From the NCBI GenBank assembly GCA_022494885.1, contig JAGVSM010001330.1, positions 62,001 to 126,000 of the forward strand: a stretch of 64,000 bases of DNA. Direction: 5' to 3'. Position 1 is the stretch's first letter. The number at the start of each line of letters is the position of its first letter. The notes beneath the pieces are model-generated. The model saw only the letters and a list, made by a program, of their open reading frames with translations, had not been told where the DNA came from and did no database searches. This DNA comes from Micrasema longulum. Lineage: Eukaryota > Arthropoda > Insecta > Trichoptera > Brachycentridae. Shown here piece by piece: positions 1-10,176 of the stretch. The translations under genes and the position numbers were made by a program.

Positions 1-812
1 TTTTTTTGGAAAGTAGCAGCCAAAACATAAAAAAAATATATAAAAGTAGATTGCATAGAAAAAAAAAATGCTTCAATTACGTAATTATATTAATTAATAA
101 AAAATATTAAGTTAGCGGTTTTTTAAAAGATACATATTAATTTGTTAATAAACTGTAATTTTTAATTTACTAATACTAAGTCAAAAATTTTTATGAATTA
201 TATTATGAGTGCTGTGATTTTTCAAAGTTTTGTATTTTTAAAATTACTAAGCGTGTGACATTTCAAATTCTCTTCCACTTTTCTCGGTGACTTTTGCTGA
301 TTTGTCAGTTGAGTCGTTATTCAAATTGAGTGACGAAAATCATTTTCATTATTTTTTCATACATTTTCAAGAAATTTCTCGAAAGATGCTCTTCGCTCTG
401 CCCAGAACAGGACTACCTGGAGGGAGACCACAACAAGAATGCTCGAGTGCAGCTACCAACCTCAATCATGTAGGAAAGGGTGAGAAACAACACATGTCAC
501 AATCCACCATGACAGATTCATTGGTTGTTGACTGATGTCTAGTTTTTAATACCAAATCAATGTGTAGATGTTTGATTTTGAAATCATCATCGATTATTAA
601 TTATGTTTTTCTATCACCTGGCCATTTTTAAATAATATGTTAATAATACTAAATGACTGAAAATCTACAAGAATCAATTATTACCTAAACTTTGATTTGA
701 ATGACAGATGTTCGGCTTTGATACTAAAATAAAATACGTAACCTAAAGTAATGCTGACTGCAATAAATTGTTAAATAAATCAATATTAAATGTGAGCAAA
801 TATAATACAAAC
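1..812. other. Intronic DNA left of the last visible CGRRF1 exon
   Basis: This stretch is downstream of the 813-920 exon in gene direction and holds no recognisable exon. In particular I see no Cys/His spacing for the expected RING domain on the minus strand. About 190-310 aligns by eye with an internal part of the piggyBac-type elements at 8590-8710 (shared 'aaagttttgtattt', 'gcgtgtgac', 'tctcttcc', 'ttctcggt'), so it is a diverged relic of that family. The small plus-strand ORF at 287-535 lies partly on this relic and is not a credible gene. Confidence 0.5.
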
Positions 813-920
813 CTTCAGACACGATAATTGTCCATTAGCTTGCTTGAGATACTGCGCCAGCACACTCGTGGGAAGAGGACACACAGAATCTCTGATGTGA
901 ACCACATTGACAAGTGCCAC
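813..920 (-). CDS. CGRRF1: CGRRF1 internal exon (36 codons)
   Basis: This is a coding exon of a membrane-anchored RING-finger protein of the CGRRF1 type, read on the minus strand. The acceptor is ...TTTTTGGCAG at 921-930 and the donor is AAG|GTTTGT at 811-813. It is phase 0 at both ends and free of stops over 36 codons, beginning VALVNVVHIRDSV and ending QLSCLK. The pattern V-x-VVHI-x-D ... LAQYL-x-x-A-x-GQ matches, from memory, the part of vertebrate CGRRF1 that follows its YPLVxLLT block, and that block is on the exon at 9236-9383. The exon is GC-rich compared with its surroundings. The RING finger that gives the family its E3 ligase role should follow on exons left of position 1. The main uncertainty is the family name; that this is an exon is well supported. 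Confidence 0.86.
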
Positions 921-2351
921 CTGCCAAAAACAGACATACAATTCAAACAAGGTAAACGTAACTTACAGTAAAAAGGAAATTGACATTTTCTATACTGTTG
1001 TAAAGGTTATGTTAATAAAATATTTATGGTAATTTACCAATATTAGCTTTTTGTGGGTGTTAAAACTCCTTTAAATAGTTATATGAGTTACCTAGAAAAT
1101 TTAAAATCTATAATATTCTCAGAGATATGAGTAAAACTTTTAGATGGTTAAAATATATACATGCATTTTTTTGCAGATAAGTAAAGACAGGCGCAGTTGA
1201 TAAGCTAACTGTGAAACTGGCGTCGCGGGTTCAAGTCTCAATTAGTCTGCGTGTATTTTCCATAATTTCTTTTCACATCCTCTTTTTCTCATTTGTTAAC
1301 AAGCCTCTAAAATAGAAGCTTGTTAGCTTGTAAATCTGGCAATTGTAAAAATATTTGATATCAAGAGAATTGAGGGTATTAAAAGCAAACTTAGAAATCT
1401 CCACCAAAAACGTAAAATTAGTTATTGATGCCAAAATAAACTATACATAAAAATCTACCTACCTATATAATAGAGTAATTCAAAACCGTCTCTATATCTT
1501 GCGACAATAGATTTCAATTATACTACTTGACATCGCAAACTTAGCATTCTCCTTTGAGTTGGTGAAGCATAATTAGAAATCTTACAAATTAAAAAAAAAG
1601 TTTTATGCAAATATCTCAGTAACTCCTTCAATGGAAATTCCCAAGTTTGCTTATGGACGGCCACACATATCTATCCTGGCATACGCGCCTTCTTCCACGT
1701 TCATACATGCCTTTCGGTTCTGCCTGCTTTCGACATGACCAGACTTAAAACTTTGGTTTATCTTTCCACATTACCATTCGTTCGTCAACCATACGTTCTA
1801 TATGACCAAACCATCTCAGAGACCCTTTCCTCTTTACCTCTAATATAGAAGGTTAAAATTTGTTAAGTACATCCAATATTCAAGATGTTTTGACAATTTG
1901 CCAACAATTGCATTTGCATTTCCTGAAATATGTTACAAAATTACTTTGATTAAAGAAACATTAACATCTGAAGTGGCGTGTACATTTTCTGTACCTACAT
2001 ACCAAGTTTTTTTTATTTTATTTATTATATACGCCCAGAGGGCTTTTACATGACAGTGCAAAATTACAATTTAAGTGTTTCATTAAAAAAGTTAATATGT
2101 CCATATCTAATACATAGGAATGTTTTTTTTTAAGTATCAAATTACATTATGCTATATAGATTTACATAAATTAAAAATATTACATAAAAGTAGGTAGGCA
2201 AATAATGAAATATTTTCAAAAATTATAATAGTTTTAGGCAAAAAAATTAAGTAAACAGAAGGTATTATTTAAGTGTAAGTGAGGAAAATACAAAAAGTCA
2301 GTGGTTTTTACAGCCTTTGAATAATGTAAGTTATTTTAATGTTATTTTATA
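921..2351. other. Intron with SINE, RTE-like and non-LTR 3' end relics
   Basis: No exon is visible. About 1187-1330 is a plus-strand tRNA-derived SINE relic: an A-box-like 'ggcgcagttgataagctaac' and a B-box 'gggttcaagtc' spaced as in a tRNA. About 1640-1830 resembles the RTE-like pieces at 35085-35420 and 42060-42240 (shared 'catgcctttcggttctgcctg'-type text with 'ttcatacatg' and 'cgacatg'). About 2008-2170 reads on the minus strand as the 3' end of a non-LTR element ('tttatttatt...cgcccagagggctttt'), a motif seen again at 32630, 38740 and 56390. Confidence 0.45.
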
Positions 2352-2706
2352 TACAGGGTGTTCATTAAAACCTGTCAATTCCGAAACTACAATGATCAGT
2401 ATGAGCAAGAAGAATATTGGCACATGAAAATAAATGTTTAGAATGAATAAAATTTAAAAAAATATGATATCAGAAAAAGCAAATGGTTTCTGACTTCTGC
2501 AAGCGAGAAACAAGGAGGGGGGGAGGGGAAGTCTGATACGCCAAAAAAGCGGCCGCGCTCCCCTCGCTTCTCCTCTGCAGAAGTAAGCAACCATTTGTTT
2601 TGTTCAATATTTTATTTTTTTAAATTTTCTTTGTTCTAAATATTTTTTTAAATATGCTAATATGTCTTCTTGCCCATACTGATCATCGTGGTTTCGGATG
2701 TGACAG
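2352..2706. mobile_element. TIR MITE of the 'TACAGGGTGTTC' family, right tip lost
   Basis: The left end is TA-CAGGGTGTTCATTAAAACC. An inner inverted repeat pairs 'gatcagtatgagcaagaag' near 2394 with 'cttcttgcccatactgatc' near 2670, and the hairpin arms around 'gcgagaaacaagg' and 'ctcgcttctcctctg' lie further in. The element stops after 'ggatgtgacag' without the terminal 'caccctgta'. Fuller copies are at 18525-18782 and 36471-37437. The TA flanks suggest a mariner-type donor. Confidence 0.7.
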
Positions 2707-2992
2707 ATAGCAAGATGTGCTATAGAAGATTATAAGAAAACATAAAAAAGCTATTTAGACTGGTAATTACTAAATAGTTTAGACTGAAAACTCGAATTGT
2801 AGGGTTCTTTTCAAAGGTGACTATTTCCAGAACACGTAAAAAACAAAGTCACATATCACATATTATAGGTTTGGGGATGCAAAACATGTTGATATACTTC
2901 ATTTTCGCCAAAATGAAGTAATTTTGGGTGTATTTGTAGTTTGAAAATAAGCTATTTTCAAAATTAACTGAATATGGACATATCGAAAACAG

Positions 2993-3200
2993 TCTAAATT
3001 TGTTGCAACAGAGAGGAAAAACATTTTTGCGAAGGGAATACGGAAGTTTAGACATTTACAGGGCTTATGACCAACCAGCCAATGACAGGTCATAAGCCCT
3101 GTAAATGCCTAGCTAATGACAGGCCAAAAAACCTGTAAATGCCTAGACATAGGTAGTATTCGCAAAGATGTTTTCCCTCTCTGTTGCGACAAGTTAGATC
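2993..3200. mobile_element. MITE of the 'TTGCAACAGAGAG' family (family T)
   Basis: The TIRs are 'aatttgttgcaacagagagg' on the left and 'ccctctctgttgcgacaagtt' (20 of its bases mirror the left arm) on the right. The interior has the family signature 'ggcatttacagggcttatgacc' and its complement. Other copies in this window are at 5640-5930, 6450-6579, 7007-7385, 11870-12000, 20914-21074, 25552-26017 and 28330-28545. Confidence 0.7.
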
Positions 3201-3613
3201 TAAATAACTCCCTAGGATGGAAATCCAGCTCGTCTGCAAACAATTGGACATACTCAAAACATTGTTGAATATCGAAAACAGTTTGTTCCGAAAAAAAATC
3301 ATTTCCACAATTGACTATTTCCAAAAACAAATGGTCAGTTTTGGGAAAAAATAAAAACAAATCAAAACTGTTCCTTCAAATTATTTTTGGTGGATTCGGT
3401 GGACCGGCCTATTTTTTCAGGAACTAAAAATACTCACCATACCTTCTTAACTATATTCAAATCATATTTTTTTTTACTTCAAACGGTCTTTGATAAAAAT
3501 ATTTCGACTCCTGAAAAAGTTCAAATTTGGAAATAGTCCATTTTGGAACTGAACGCTGCAATATTCGGAAACCCACTTTTTGCACAGCAATAATAACTAT
3601 AGTCCTTAAAATA

Positions 3614-3653
3614 TAGCTTGATTAGAATGACAGCTGTCATTCTAATCAAGCTA
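3614..3653. repeat. Perfect 40-bp palindrome
   Basis: The 20 bases tagcttgattagaatgacag are followed immediately by their exact reverse complement. There is no spacer, and the symmetry breaks at 3613/3654. Confidence 0.95.
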
Positions 3654-3925
3654 CATGACAAATGTGATGGAAATTACTGATCACTGATCAAATCGATTTT
3701 TTCATGCAATCATGAAACTCTGTTTCCGAAAATTGATATAAAAACGCAAAACAAGCCTATTATAGTGTGTTTAATACAATTATTCACCAAAAAATAAGAC
3801 ATTCATACTTTTTTCATGAACAACATCAAATGAACTATTTTTTTATTCGATCAATTTACATTGATCAATTTGTCCCATCTCTAACGTTTTTTCAAAATGA
3901 TGTTACCTTGTAAGAACGTCTTTAA

Positions 3926-6361
3926 CCCTTATACTGCTAAACAACGATATATCGTTGTTGTTAATCCCTATCATAAAGTTCTAACTAGACTGATGCTGAC
4001 GTCATAATCCCCAAAAGGGTAAATAAATTCGGGAACTGCTTGTTGCACTTAACCGTCAGTGGTATAAAACATTTTCAAAACATAAAATGACTTATTCGAC
4101 GGGTTATTATTTAGTTTCGTACCTATTTCAGCCCTACGGAAAATTTTATACAAAAAATGTTTTCTTACGCGCTGTAAAAATTTAAGCATTAAATTGTACG
4201 GCAAAGTTTCTTGAAAATGAATAAAAAATCATTAAAAATATTTTAATGAAAACGAACAACTTTGAACGACGTCACTTGTTCATATGAATCAATCAATGAT
4301 AAGAGGGTTGTGTAATATTTCCGGTTTGCTAATCGTCAATGGACCAATCAACAGAACTAACCGAGAAAAAGCGGAAGAGAACTTGCGACGTCACACGCGG
4401 ATTAATGTCAGAAATACAAAACTTTAAAATATCGTAGCGCTGATAATACGATACTTAAAAATTGAAAAAAAAGCTTTGTCTATTAACATTTTTTTTTTAA
4501 AACCTCTAAACATCCTCATTATAAATTTACTTATGTTGTTTAAATTCGCAGTGCTTTTAAGAAAAGAGAAACGACTAAACACGGGAAACTTCTAGCTAGT
4601 CGGGACCTGAAACTGAACTTTTTTACATTCCAAAAACAGTGAAATAAAAAATAAATCAATGTTAATAGTTAGATTTTTAATCACTTATATGATATTTGAG
4701 GAAAATAATTATATTTGGTGTTTTCCCCGCTATTAAACCCGAGTCAGTGATTACGAAAATATTGATGTACTTCCGTAATGAATAACTAATTGAATACTTT
4801 ACCTTTAATATAATAACTCTTATCTAGTGAGGTCCCTATATCACCGGAAAACCCCACAATTGAGAATATAAACAAATAAGTAAAGAGCCATAAAACATAA
4901 AAATAATTCACCATGGAACCTAATGATTGTCAATTAGGACGTTTGAATATAAAAAAAATCATTTGTTAATTTATTATAATGGGTACCTACAGTAATGGGA
5001 AATCAAAATGTTTTAGCTGTTCATTAGGTAGTAATTATTACTCTACTAACAAAACGTAATTATTACCATACAAACTCTATTCTACAAACAAAACGTAAAT
5101 GAGGTATATCAGCTCGATATTGATCCAAAAATACTTCAGAAAAAGATTCTTCGATTTCGTGCTCTTCGTAAGAGTCATATTATAAATTATTATCACAACC
5201 ACTTAAAAAAATATCGTTATTGTCATATTCACTTTCGGAATAGGTTGAGCTGCTAAGCCTCCGAGTTTCTCGGCGAGGTACTATTATTTCTTTATCACTT
5301 TCACTATCCGTTATCATTTTGAATTATATATTTTGTAAATTTATTCATAATAAAAAGGACGCTTTGCAGAGTTAAATTGTTAATTAGAGTAACAAAGTAA
5401 GATTAAAAATTTATATAAATGTAAAAAATATGTAATTTACCTCAGCTGTTTGTAATTTCGGCAACTGTTGTCTATCTCGCTCAGTCCATTGTGCGTGAAC
5501 TAGCTATTATCGAAACGGAATATTTTTCTTAGAAGAGATATCAATTTGTGAGACAGTTGTACAAAAACATTATTTTTCAAATTAAAATTATATTATAACA
5601 ACTACTAAGAAATAATATCACTTCTTAGTACATTTACCGGTAACCTTTAAGTTTCAATCTAAATAACTCCCTACAAACATTTGGACATACTCAAAATATT
5701 GTTGATTAAAATAACTTAGTTTGCAAAAGTCAACAGATGGAAGAGTTAAGGTAATGTAAAAATAATCATGAATATGTATGTGTCGACATACCCAGAATAG
5801 TGAATATCTCGCAGTGTGTAAAGTGGTAATTTAAACCAGCCAATGACAGATCATAAGTCCTGTAAATGCCTAGACTTCCATATTCCCTTGGCAAAAATGT
5901 TTTTCCTCTCTGTTGCAACAAATTTCAAGATATATTTTACTCGATTTTTGTTTAAATGCATTGATGGAAGTGGTAGGTTTGATAATTTATAACAGAGCAC
6001 TTTGCTCCGCAATTAACAAAAAAACTATAATAATTATTTCGTTTCAATAATAACAATGCGCCTTGAGATTGCAGTACGAGATCAGTTTGTTTGTTTTTAT
6101 TTTCAATTAAGAAAGGGTTTACAACCGCTGTTACAACCGCTGTACGAGAATGTGTTGCGGGCGGTACGAGTTGTCCATCTTGCTCACTCCACTGGGCTTG
6201 AATTAGATATTTATGAAATGGAAGATTTTTCTTGGAATTGCTATTAATTGACTAAACAGTAGTGTGTTTGGAAAACAACGTATTCGATAAAATATTTTTG
6301 AAATGTATAAATAAGAGGATTTCTGATTAGATTCTTGAAAAACTGCGTAGCAGCGTAAGGG
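3926..6361 (-). mobile_element. Non-autonomous piggyBac-type element, copy 1
   Basis: It is flanked by TTAA at 3922-3925 and 6362-6365. The left terminus reads CCCTTATACTGCTAAACAAC, and the right terminus read inward is CCCTTACGCTGCTACGCAG, so the TIR core is CCCTTAnnCTGCTA. TTAA target duplication and CCC/GGG tips are the hallmarks of piggyBac. Minus-strand coding remains at about 5320-5100 start MITDSESDKEIIV and continue through an acidic, Ser/Glu-rich stretch to a stop. This fits the acidic N-terminus of a piggyBac transposase, with the catalytic part missing. A family T MITE lies inside (about 5640-5930), also present in the other arm, so it was there before the arms separated. Confidence 0.85.
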
Positions 6362-6365
6362 TTAA

Positions 6366-6575
6366 GTATCTTTTAAGAATGTTAATAAAATGGCCAGAAC
6401 TTACCTGTAACAAAAATTAAATAAATTAGATAAGGACAAATTATCAAGATTAACATATTATTACAACACAGATGGAGTACATTTTGGTGAATGTTACACA
6501 ATGTGTAAGCCCTGTAAATGGCATACTTCCACATCCTTCTAAAAAAATTCTTATTCGATATTGCAATATAATATG
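6366..6575. other. Spacer of the inverted pair, holding a family T MITE
   Basis: About 6450-6579 has family T termini ('taacatattattacaacacag' on the left, 'tgcaatataatatgtta' on the right) and the phrase 'tgaatgttacacaatgtgtaagccctgtaaatg'. The right TIR runs into the TTAA of copy 2, so copy 2 appears to have inserted at a TTAA at the edge of this MITE. Confidence 0.6.
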
Positions 6576-6579
6576 TTAA

Positions 6580-9095
6580 CCATTACGCTGCTACGCAGTT
6601 TTTCAAGAATCTAATCAGAAATCCTCTTATTTATACATTTCAAAAATATTTTATCGAATACGTTGTTTTCCAAACACACTACTGTTTTATCAATTAATAG
6701 CAATTCCAAGAAAAATCTTCCATTTCATAAATATCTAGTTTAAACCCAATGGAGTGAGCAAGATAGAAAATTCGTGCCGCAAATAGACAATTTTCGTACA
6801 GCGGTTGTAAACCCTTTCTAAATTGAAAATTAAAACAAACAAAACTGATCTCGTACTGCAATCTCAAGGCGCATTGTTATTATTGAAACGAAATAATTAT
6901 GATAGTTTTTTTGTTGATTGCGGGGCAAAGTGCTCTGTTATATATTATCAAACCTACCACTTCCATAAATGCATGCTAAACAAAAATTGAGTAAAATATA
7001 TCTTGAAATTTGTTGCAACAGAGAGGGAAAACATTTTTGCCAAGGGAATATGGAAGTCTAGGCATTTACAGGACTTATGATCTGTCATTGGCTGGTTCAA
7101 ATGACCACTTTACACACTGCGAAATATTCACTATTCTGGGTATGTTTACACATCCACATTCATGGTTATTTTTACATTACCCCAACTCTTCCAACTGTTA
7201 ACTTTTGAAAACTAAAAGAGCTGAAACCTTTATTAATGTCGGTGAGTTTCATCTGGATAAATTATTTTACCTCCTAGGTAATGCCTAAAAATACTTTAAA
7301 TTTTTTATGCAAGTTATTTTAATCAACAATATTTTGAGTATGTCCAAATGTTTGTAGGGAGTTATTTAGATTGAAACTTAAAGGTAACCGGTAAATGTAC
7401 TAAGTGATATTATTTCTTGGTAGTTGTCATAATATAATTTTAATTTAAAAAAATAATGTTTTTGTACATCTGTCTCACAAATTGATATCTCTTCTAAGAA
7501 AAATATTCCGTTTCACTAATAGCTAGTTCACGCATAATGAATTGAGTGAGATAGACAACAGTTGCCGAAATTACAAACAGCTGAGGTAAATTACATATTT
7601 TTTACATTTATATATATTTTTAATCTTACTTTGTTACTTTAACTAACAATTTAACTCTGCAAAGCGTGTTTTTTATTATGAATAAATTTACAAAATATAT
7701 CATTCAAAATGATAACGGATAGTAAAAGTGATAAAGAAATAATAGTATCTCGCCGAGAAACTCAGAGGCTTAGCAGCTGAACCTATTCCAAAGTGAATTA
7801 GACAATAATGATATCTTTTTAAGTGATAGTGATAACAATTTATAATATGACTCTTACGAAGAGCACGAAATCGAAGAAGCTTTTTCTGAAGTATTTTTGG
7901 ATCAATATCGAGCTGATATACCTCATTTACGTTTTCTTTGTAGAACAGTTTATAGAATAGAGTTTGTATAGTAATAATTACGTTTTGTTAGTAGAGTAAT
8001 AATTACTACCTAATGAACAGCTAAAATATTTTGATTTCCTATTACTGTGGGTACCCATTATAATAAATTAACAAATGATTTTTTTAATATTCAAACGTCC
8101 TAATTGACAATCATTAGGTTCCATGGTGAATTATTTTTATGTTTTATGGCTCTTTACTTATTTGTTTATATTCTTAATTATGGGGTTTTCCGGTGATATA
8201 GGGACCTCACTAGATAAGAGTTATTATATTAAAGGTAAAGTATTCAATTAGTTATTCATTACGGAAGTACATCAATATTTTCGTAATCACTGAATCGGGT
8301 TTAATAGCGGGGAAAACACCGAATATAATTATTTTCCTCAGATGTCATATAAGTGATAAAAAATCTTACTATTAACATTGATTTATTTTTTATTTCACTG
8401 TTTCTGGAATGTAAAAAAGTTCACTGTTTCAGGTCCCGACTAGCTAGAAGTTTCCTGTGTTTAGTCGTTTCTCTTTTCTTAAAAGCACTGTGAATTTAAA
8501 CATCATAAGTAAATTTATAATGAGGATGTTTAGTGGTTTAAAATAATGAAATGGTTAATAGACGAAGCTTTTTTTTTCAATTTTTATGTATCGTATTATC
8601 AGCGCTACGATCTTTTAAAGTTTTGTATTTCTGACATTAATCCGCGTGTGACGTCGCAAGGTCTCTTCCCCTTCTTCTCGGTTAGTTCTGTTGATTGGTT
8701 TATTGGTTTAGCAAACCGGAAATCTTACAACCCTCTTATCATTGGTTGATTCATATGAACAAGTGAAAAGTTGTTCGTGTTTCATTTAATATTTTAAATT
8801 TTTTTATTCATTTTCAAGAAACTTTGTACAAATGTAATACTTAATTTTTACTGCTAAGAAAAATTTTTGTATTAAATTTTCCGTAGGCCTGAAATAGGTA
8901 CGAAACTAAATAATAAGCCGTCGAATAAGTAATTTTTATGTTTTGAAAATGTTTTATACCACTGACGGTTAAGTGCAACAAGCAGTTCCCGAATTCATTT
9001 ACCCTTTTGGGGATTATGACGTCAGCATCAGTCTAGTTAGAACTTTATGATAGGGATTAACAACAACGATATATCGTTGTTTAGCAGTATAAGGG
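6580..9095 (+). mobile_element. Non-autonomous piggyBac-type element, copy 2
   Basis: It is flanked by TTAA at 6576-6579 and 9096-9099. The left tip is CCATTACGCTGCTACGCAG (one base off the CCC consensus) and the right tip ends in GCAGTATAAGGG. The transposase N-terminal relic is on the plus strand at 7708-7920, starting MITDSKSDKEIIV and broken by several stops that copy 1 lacks or places elsewhere. The family T MITE at about 7007-7385 is longer here than in copy 1. Near each outer tip is the palindrome 'aacgatatatcgtt'. Confidence 0.85.
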
Positions 9096-9235
9096 TTAAG
9101 GACTATAATGATTAATCCTATTTCGCAGAAAATATGACATATTATCCCAAAATATGCCCTAGACCTTTTTTGACCAAAAATTGAAATAAGACTGTTTTGT
9201 TTCCAGGAAAATTCAGCATTTAATGCGCGACTTAC

Positions 9236-9383
9236 AGTATCGTCAGACTGCAGTTTGTCAGGGTCATCGTCTCTGGTCAGGAGAACAACGAGCGGGTAGC
9301 ACAGCCGCGGCGGAGTGCCGAGTCGCAGCTGAGCCGGGGGAGGAAGATGCAGATGCAAGGTCTGCTCGGAATGATTCCCATCT
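9236..9383 (-). CDS. CGRRF1: CGRRF1 internal exon (49 codons)
   Basis: Minus-strand exon with acceptor ...TAATTACAG at 9384 onward and donor ACT|GTAAGT at 9236/9235. Two bases of its first codon come from the preceding exon (AG|A, Arg), and it ends in phase 0. The peptide starts DGNHSEQTLHLHLP and contains PPRLCYPLVVLLTRDDD. The YPLVxLLT block followed by an acidic stretch is the clearest similarity to vertebrate CGRRF1, where it precedes a V-x-VxHI segment. Here that segment is on the next exon (813-920). A longer ORF running past both splice sites into intron sequence (9014-9466) is not the real product. Confidence 0.87.
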
Positions 9384-9576
9384 CTGTAATTAAATATCAT
9401 ACATAAGAAAAATGTAAACAACTGTTGTACAGCATCCTTGAATATCGAAGACAACTGCTTTATCAATATGATCTCTGCCAGTGAAGAAGTCTCTACCTTC
9501 TTTTATCAATCTGATGTACAAATAATAGTAAAAATAATGAATGAAGAAAACAGTTCTGTGAGAGATATTATATAAC
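9384..9576. other. Short intron segment without recognised features
   Basis: AT-rich sequence between the exon and the TIR element. The minus-strand ORF at 9390-9587 has no homologous pattern I know. Confidence 0.4.
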
Positions 9577-10176
9577 CAGTAGCTCAATCATCTATTTAAA
9601 TAACTATCGACGTGCTTAAAAACATGCTAAGCATTTGAGCGATCACAATGAACAATAATGAACATGCTTAAGTTATCGTACTCATAAGTCAACGCGTGTG
9701 TAATCTCTAAGTCGACGCTCGGGTCGGTTCGTTTTTTGTTTTCCCCGTAAATAAATACAGTTCATTGGCGAAAAATCAGCGTTTACTATAAAAAATAATA
9801 CAATATATTGCATTTGCAAAATAGTGAGGAGTATCTAGTACAAAAAAGTGAAAATTAAATTACAATTACTAAGGCGACTGCTTTTCTTGACGTTTGACTT
9901 GCCAACCGCCGGCTAAGTGCAATAAATAGCATGATAAATAATAAATAAATAAATAAAATAGCAGTTTTGGAATATTTTCCATATTTACACAGGCAAAATT
10001 CAAATATGTGATTGCGCAGCAGGATTATACGTCGCGAAACGTAAATATTTTGACATTTAATATTAGGTGTTCACGGATGTTCCATTGTGATCGCGAATAC
10101 GATAAACAAGCATGGTGAGAAATTGTTACCACGTCGCTTATTAGCACGTCGATAGGTATTTGTGATTGAGCTACAG
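9577..10176. mobile_element. 600-bp TIR element, family S, copy 1
   Basis: It begins CAGTAGCTCAATCA and ends TGATTGAGCTACAG. The subterminal repeats 'aataactatcgacgtgc' and 'gcacgtcgatag' mirror one another. A second copy in the same orientation is at 47646-48249 and agrees over nearly the full length. No transposase ORF is present, so it is a non-autonomous element, possibly hAT-like. Confidence 0.75.

Larger units (their letters stand above)
2707..3921. other. Intron with MITE and perfect palindrome
   Basis: Apart from the MITE at 2993-3200 and the 40-bp palindrome at 3614-3653, I recognise nothing here. Short phrases built on 'gactatttcc' recur in both orientations between 2810 and 3540, which suggests a decayed inverted repeat. 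The ORFs in this region are chance or lie on the MITE. Confidence 0.4.
3922..9099. repeat. 5.2 kb inverted pair of piggyBac-type elements
   Basis: The two arms (3926-6361 and 6580-9095) are reverse complements of one another along almost their whole length, and 6366-6575 forms the spacer. Matching pairs include 3926 with 9095, 6056 with about 6875, and 6346 with about 6595. Both arms carry TTAA at each end. Confidence 0.93.

Noticed and set aside
1..812. RING-finger exon of CGRRF1 at the left edge
   Set aside because: No Cys-x2-Cys or His spacing is found on the minus strand; the sequence is AT-rich and partly piggyBac-derived.
9014..9466. 150-codon minus-strand ORF as a gene of its own
   Set aside because: Its middle is the 49-codon CGRRF1 exon; the flanks read through the splice sites into intron and the piggyBac tip.
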